Shown in pieces: positions 6,165 to 9,124 of a DNA stretch of 9,124 bases (positions within the stretch are counted from its first letter, which is position 1; each line of letters opens with the position of its first letter). The notes beneath the pieces are model-generated. The model was not told the origin of the DNA and searched no databases. It saw nothing but the letters and a program-made list of their open reading frames with translations. The stretch covers positions 1-9,124 of the forward strand of contig CAAGJR010000213.1 of assembly GCA_900770265.1 (NCBI GenBank), read 5' to 3'. The stretch is from an uncultured Acidaminococcus sp. GTDB lineage: Bacteria; Bacillota; Negativicutes; Acidaminococcales; Acidaminococcaceae. The position numbers were made by a program, and so were the translations under genes.

Positions 6165-7295
6165 TTAAAATTTTTCCACTTGATCCACGGCATACTTTGC
6201 AATGGCCAGGCTGGCGGTGAGGCCCGGGGATTCGATGCCCACCAGGTCGATCAGGTTGGGCAGTCCCCGTTTGGCCTCGTTGGTGATCACAAAGTCCGTC
6301 CACTGCCCGCCCGGCTTCATGGTCTTGGGCCGGATGCCCGCCATGTCCGGGTTCAAATCCTCCCGCTCCACGAAGGGCAGGTAGCTGTGGGCCGCCTGAT
6401 AGAACTGCTCCAGATGGGACGGGTCCACGTTGTAGTCCGTCTTGCTGTCCACGTATTCTGCGCTGGGCCCCATCTTGCCCATGCCGTCCAGGCTCTTGGT
6501 CATATGGATGCCCAGTCCTTTCAGGTTCTTCACAGGGGGCGGATACACCAGGTGCTGGATCAGCCGGGCCTTGCCCGGAGCCAGGGAGAAGTACTCCCCT
6601 TTGCAGGGATAGATCCGGTAATTGACGGCGTCCACGTCGATGCCCAGCTGTTCCGGAATGGTGTCGCTGTACAGGCCGGCGCAGTTGAACAGTACCTTCG
6701 TCTCCAGGTCCCCTTCCCCGTCCGGGTTCCGGTAATGGACTACATAGCCATGGTCGCCCTTCTTCACCTGCAGCACTTCGTGGGCGTAGCACAGCAGCAC
6801 CCCCTGGGCTTCTGCCAGGCCTTCCAGCCGGGCCATGAGCTGGTGGGAGTCGATGATGCCGGTGGTCTCCGAGAACAGGCCGCCGGTGGCCTCGATATGG
6901 GGTTCCAGCTGATGCACTTCCGCTGCATCCAGGTAGCGCAGCCCCGGCACCCCGTTGGCCTGGCCCTGCTCGTAGATTTTCTTCACCGCCGCTTCCTCGT
7001 CGCTGTTGCGGGTGATGATGATCTTGCCCAGCTGCTTGTGGGGCACCTGATGGGCCGCACAGAACTGGTACAGCAGCCGGTTGCCTGCGACGCACAGTTT
7101 CGCTTTCAGGGAACCGGTGGGATAGTACATGCCTCCGTGGATGACCTCGCTGTTCCGGCTGGAGGTCTCCTGGCCGAACCGGCCGTATTTCTCCACCAGC
7201 AGGATTTCCCGGTCCGGGTACCGGCGGCTCATTTCCACCGCCACGGCCAGCCCCACCACGCCGGCCCCCACGATGACAACATCCGTTTGATCCAT
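6165..7295 (-). CDS. FAD-dependent oxidoreductase, L-2-hydroxyglutarate dehydrogenase-like
   Basis: A 376-residue flavoenzyme of the DAO superfamily. It opens with the Rossmann motif GAGVVG (10-15) and acidic E35 at the end of beta-2 for the FAD ribose. Family landmarks are SSRNSEVIHGGMYY (45-58), GSLKAKLCVAGN (61-72), NCAGLYSD (204-211) and the C-terminal GIESPGLTASLA (353-364), matching L2HGDH/LhgO-type proteins in order and length. From memory, LhgO and human L2HGDH carry SGHNSGVIH where this protein has SSRNSEVIH, so the substrate may be another 2-hydroxy acid. There is no signal peptide. The ATG at 7293-7295 follows AGAAGG 7 nt upstream. It has its own promoter and terminator, so it is a single-gene unit. 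If the host ferments glutamate, a role in 2-hydroxyglutarate turnover is attractive, but that is inference. Confidence 0.88.
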   Translation of the reverse strand: MDQTDVVIVGAGVVGLAVAVEMSRRYPDREILLVEKYGRFGQETSSRNSEVIHGGMYYPTGSLKAKLCVAGNRLLYQFCAAHQVPHKQLGKIIITRNSDEEAAVKKIYEQGQANGVPGLRYLDAAEVHQLEPHIEATGGLFSETTGIIDSHQLMARLEGLAEAQGVLLCYAHEVLQVKKGDHGYVVHYRNPDGEGDLETKVLFNCAGLYSDTIPEQLGIDVDAVNYRIYPCKGEYFSLAPGKARLIQHLVYPPPVKNLKGLGIHMTKSLDGMGKMGPSAEYVDSKTDYNVDPSHLEQFYQAAHSYLPFVEREDLNPDMAGIRPKTMKPGGQWTDFVITNEAKRGLPNLIDLVGIESPGLTASLAIAKYAVDQVEKF

Positions 7296-7336
7296 GGATA
7301 GACCTTCTTTCTGCTTATGATGTCCATAACGTTCTC

Positions 7337-7345
7337 ATTATAGCA
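7337..7345 (-). promoter_or_regulatory. Extended -10 promoter of the FAD oxidoreductase gene
   Basis: On the minus strand TGCTATAAT (7337-7345) combines a perfect TATAAT with the TG extension. No good -35 hexamer is found at 15-18 nt upstream, where ATCGAA-like sequence occurs. Transcription would start near 7330, about 35 nt before the ATG. Confidence 0.7.
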
Positions 7346-7364
7346 CAAAATTCGTTTGTTCGAT

Positions 7365-7412
7365 GCCTGCGCCAGCAGGCTTCCATCGGCCAGAGACCAG
7401 AGACTAGAGACA
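7365..7412 (+). repeat. Hairpin plus heptanucleotide tandem repeat, right copy
   Basis: A 6-bp hairpin GCCTGC-GCCA-GCAGGC (7365-7380) is followed by the core TTCCATCGGCC (7381-7391) and three 7-mers, AGAGACC, AGAGACT and AGAGACA (7392-7412). It matches the left copy at 6070-6107 in inverted orientation: core TTCCAT-Y-GGC-Y, then AGAGACN-type units. The two copies bracket the oxidoreductase gene with their TTCCAT ends pointing inward. No protein-coding function is seen here. Confidence 0.75.
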
Positions 7413-7440
7413 TAGGGTGGCCGTGGCCGCCCGGCAGCCA

Positions 7441-7478
7441 CAAAGAGGCGCTGTGGAAATTTCCACAGCGCCTCTTTG
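7441..7478 (-). terminator. Terminator of the autotransporter gene
   Basis: A perfect 19-bp inverted repeat with no spacer (7441-7459 with 7460-7478), starting 1 nt after the TAA stop of the autotransporter gene. The arms end in CAAAGAGG/CCTCTTTG, so the only U-rich part lies at the base of the stem. It shares the inner arm GCTGTGGAA/TTCCACAGC with the tRNA operon terminator. Confidence 0.8.
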
Positions 7479-7479
7479 C

Positions 7480-9124
7480 TTACTTCTTCACGTTCTTCAA
7501 TTCTGCCTTGAATTCGCTGGCCAGCTTGTTCAGGCTGCCGTCCTGGTTCAGGGCCGGATTGGTGGTGGCCCCGTTCTTCAGGGCCGCGTACAGGATCTGG
7601 GCGAAATCGTTCCGGGTAAGGAGCGGGTTCGTGGCCGCCTGGGCTTCCGGCGTCCCCTTCAGTACTCCGGCCCGGGCCAGCTTGCTTACGAAGCTGTAGG
7701 CCCAGTGGTTTTCCGGTACATCCGGGAACAGGTCGTCCCCTTTGGCCACCGGCGCTGCCGCCGGCGCCGCCTTCTGTTCCGACAGCCGTTCCAAAATGGC
7801 CGTCTGCCGGGCCAGCAGGTCCATGAGCTGGGCGTTGGTGGCCGCCGCGTTCTGCAGGCTGGTCACTGCCGGCCGGGCCACTTCCTGCTGGATCACAGCG
7901 GGCTGGCTCACCACCGGCCGTGCCACCGTCTGCTGCACCACGGGCTGAGCCGTCACAGGAGCCGCCGTCTTCACCGGGATGGCCGGCGCAGCGGAAACCG
8001 CGCCTGCCACCGGCACTGCCTGGGGCCGTACCGGCGTCCGCCGTCCCAGCTTCCAGGTCACGCCGGCGTTCACCATGTTCTCGCCGCCGCCCATGGCCAC
8101 GCCCAGGGACATGATGGTCCGTTCATCCGGATGGTAGTACATGCCCACAGCCGCCGCACTGGCGCCCCGGTAGTTGCCGTACCCGGCGGAGAAGTCCACC
8201 TTGTCGTTGGAGTCGTACTGGCCCGGGTTCAAAGCAGCCAGCGCCGCTGCCCCGGCACCCACCCGGTCGATCCGGGAATCCAGTTTGTCCACTTCCCGGC
8301 CCAGGTTGTTGATGGCCCGGGCGTTCTGGTTGATGGCGGCATCCTGCCGGGCCGCCATGGCGTTCACCTGTTTCACGTTCACCGCATCGCCGTCCGCCGT
8401 GCCATCTGCCACGTTGGTGATCTTCTGGCTGTTGGCGTTGATGCCGTCGCCGGACACATAGGTCTTGCCGTTCACTTTCAGCGTGTCGCTGGTCAGGGCC
8501 GACTTATCGCCGATCTTGACGCCGTCGCTGTTCACCACCGTATTGCCGGAGGTAAAGGTATCGGCCGTCACAGACTTCGCCGTGATGGAGCCATCATGCC
8601 CTTTGATCGTCACATTGTCCAGGTCAATCTTGTCCTTATTCAGGCCGATCTTATAATCGGTGCCGCCGTCGGCATTGGTGGACGTCTCAAGGGTCACATT
8701 GTCATCCGCCCTGGAAACGGTGCTGTGCTGGGTGGCCTTGGAATAGATGTCGTTCATGCGGTTGTTCAGTTTGCCGATGGCTGTGGTGGAGCTGTCGCCG
8801 TTCTGGATTTCCTTGCCTGTCACAGCCAGGTACTGGTTGTCGCCCACCTTGTCATTCAGGTTGTTCACCGCATCCACCACCGAAGTGGTGCCATTCTTGT
8901 TCTTGATATCGCCAGCCAGGTTGTCCGTGTCGCCAACATCAGAGGCTTTGGCCACGTCGTTGATGACCACCGTATCTTTCTGTTCGCCTTTCCCATCCAC
9001 AACACTCAGGGTGACAGAATTCTGTTTCTGCCCCTTGGCATCCGTGGTGGTCTGGATATCGTAGCTGCCGCCCTTCACATGGAGTTCGTTGTCCTGGGCT
9101 GTCGTAGTGGCCTGGGAAATGGCC
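7480..9124 (-). CDS. YadA-type trimeric autotransporter with C-terminal SLH domain (5' end outside window)
   Basis: The C-terminal 547 residues of a trimeric surface adhesin; the frame stays open to the right edge, so head and signal peptide are missing and the in-frame GTG at 9076-9078 is not the start. Window residues 1-240 are low-complexity stalk rich in N, D, T and V, with NVADGTADGDAVNVKQV (237-253), the usual neck motif. A coiled coil (about 255-290) leads into the YadA anchor, AALAALNPGQYD (292-303) to GVTWKLG (354-360; DNA about 8044-8361). Such proteins normally end there. This one continues with a Pro/Ala/Val-rich linker (361-463), including a likely coiled coil around 421-448, then an SLH domain: DLFPDVPENHWAYSF (464-478), ARAGVLKGTP and LTRNDFAQILYAAL (DNA about 7570-7734). 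The tail has KLASEFKAELK. The anchor would place this extension in the periplasm, where SLH domains bind peptidoglycan. The stop is TAA at 7480-7482. Confidence 0.93.
   Translation of the reverse strand, partial: AISQATTTAQDNELHVKGGSYDIQTTTDAKGQKQNSVTLSVVDGKGEQKDTVVINDVAKASDVGDTDNLAGDIKNKNGTTSVVDAVNNLNDKVGDNQYLAVTGKEIQNGDSSTTAIGKLNNRMNDIYSKATQHSTVSRADDNVTLETSTNADGGTDYKIGLNKDKIDLDNVTIKGHDGSITAKSVTADTFTSGNTVVNSDGVKIGDKSALTSDTLKVNGKTYVSGDGINANSQKITNVADGTADGDAVNVKQVNAMAARQDAAINQNARAINNLGREVDKLDSRIDRVGAGAAALAALNPGQYDSNDKVDFSAGYGNYRGASAAAVGMYYHPDERTIMSLGVAMGGGENMVNAGVTWKLGRRTPVRPQAVPVAGAVSAAPAIPVKTAAPVTAQPVVQQTVARPVVSQPAVIQQEVARPAVTSLQNAAATNAQLMDLLARQTAILERLSEQKAAPAAAPVAKGDDLFPDVPENHWAYSFVSKLARAGVLKGTPEAQAATNPLLTRNDFAQILYAALKNGATTNPALNQDGSLNKLASEFKAELKNVKK

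Noticed and set aside
6180..7301. Long plus-strand open frame opposite the FAD oxidoreductase.
   Set aside because: No domain, low-complexity composition and no ribosome binding site; the minus strand holds a well-matched flavoenzyme.
6043..7441. The inverted repeats around the oxidoreductase considered as insertion-sequence ends.
   Set aside because: No transposase lies between them, and no target-site duplication is evident; kept only as a repeat-pair observation.
9076..9078. GTG as start of the autotransporter gene.
   Set aside because: The frame continues open to the window edge with the same stalk-like composition (…TAQDNELHV), and no signal peptide follows the GTG.

Overview
The window most likely comes from a diderm Firmicute of the class Negativicutes, possibly an Acidaminococcus-like genome; genus-level assignment is tentative. 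It is GC-rich. It encodes outer-membrane proteins (a TonB-dependent receptor and a YadA-type trimeric autotransporter) together with an S-layer homology (SLH) domain of the kind Negativicutes use to tie the outer membrane to peptidoglycan. Every gene recognised lies on the minus strand, so transcription runs from right to left.

Positions 1-640 hold a six-gene tRNA operon: Asn(GTT), Glu(TTC), Val(TAC), Pro(TGG), Gly(TCC), Arg(TCT) in order of transcription. All six encode their CCA ends. A promoter with perfect -35 and -10 hexamers and a 17-bp spacer drives it, and a 15-bp hairpin closes it at the left edge.

Positions 639-6061 look like one operon of five tightly packed genes. In transcription order they are a secreted DUF4163/DUF3298 protein, a secreted class-3 lipase/esterase with an extra C-terminal domain, an Amidohydro_2 metal-dependent hydrolase, a YhcH/YjgK/YiaL-family protein and a TonB-dependent outer-membrane receptor. 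Start and stop codons overlap or nearly touch at all four junctions. A plausible joint role is release, uptake and processing of one ester- or lactone-containing compound, but the substrate is unknown. The operon ends in a 19-bp hairpin that runs into the -35 box of the tRNA promoter.

Positions 6070-7412 hold a single-gene unit: an FAD-dependent oxidoreductase related to L-2-hydroxyglutarate dehydrogenase, with its own extended -10 promoter and terminator. Two copies of a short element flank it in inverted orientation. Each copy is a hairpin, then a TTCCAT-YGGCY core, then tandem 7-mers (four in the left copy, three in the right).

Positions 7441-9124 hold the 3' part of a trimeric autotransporter gene that runs off the right edge. 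After the YadA membrane anchor, which normally ends such proteins, this one continues for about 187 residues through a Pro/Ala/Val-rich linker, a predicted short coiled coil and an SLH domain. This is the most unusual feature of the window: an adhesin that appears to carry its own periplasmic peptidoglycan tether.
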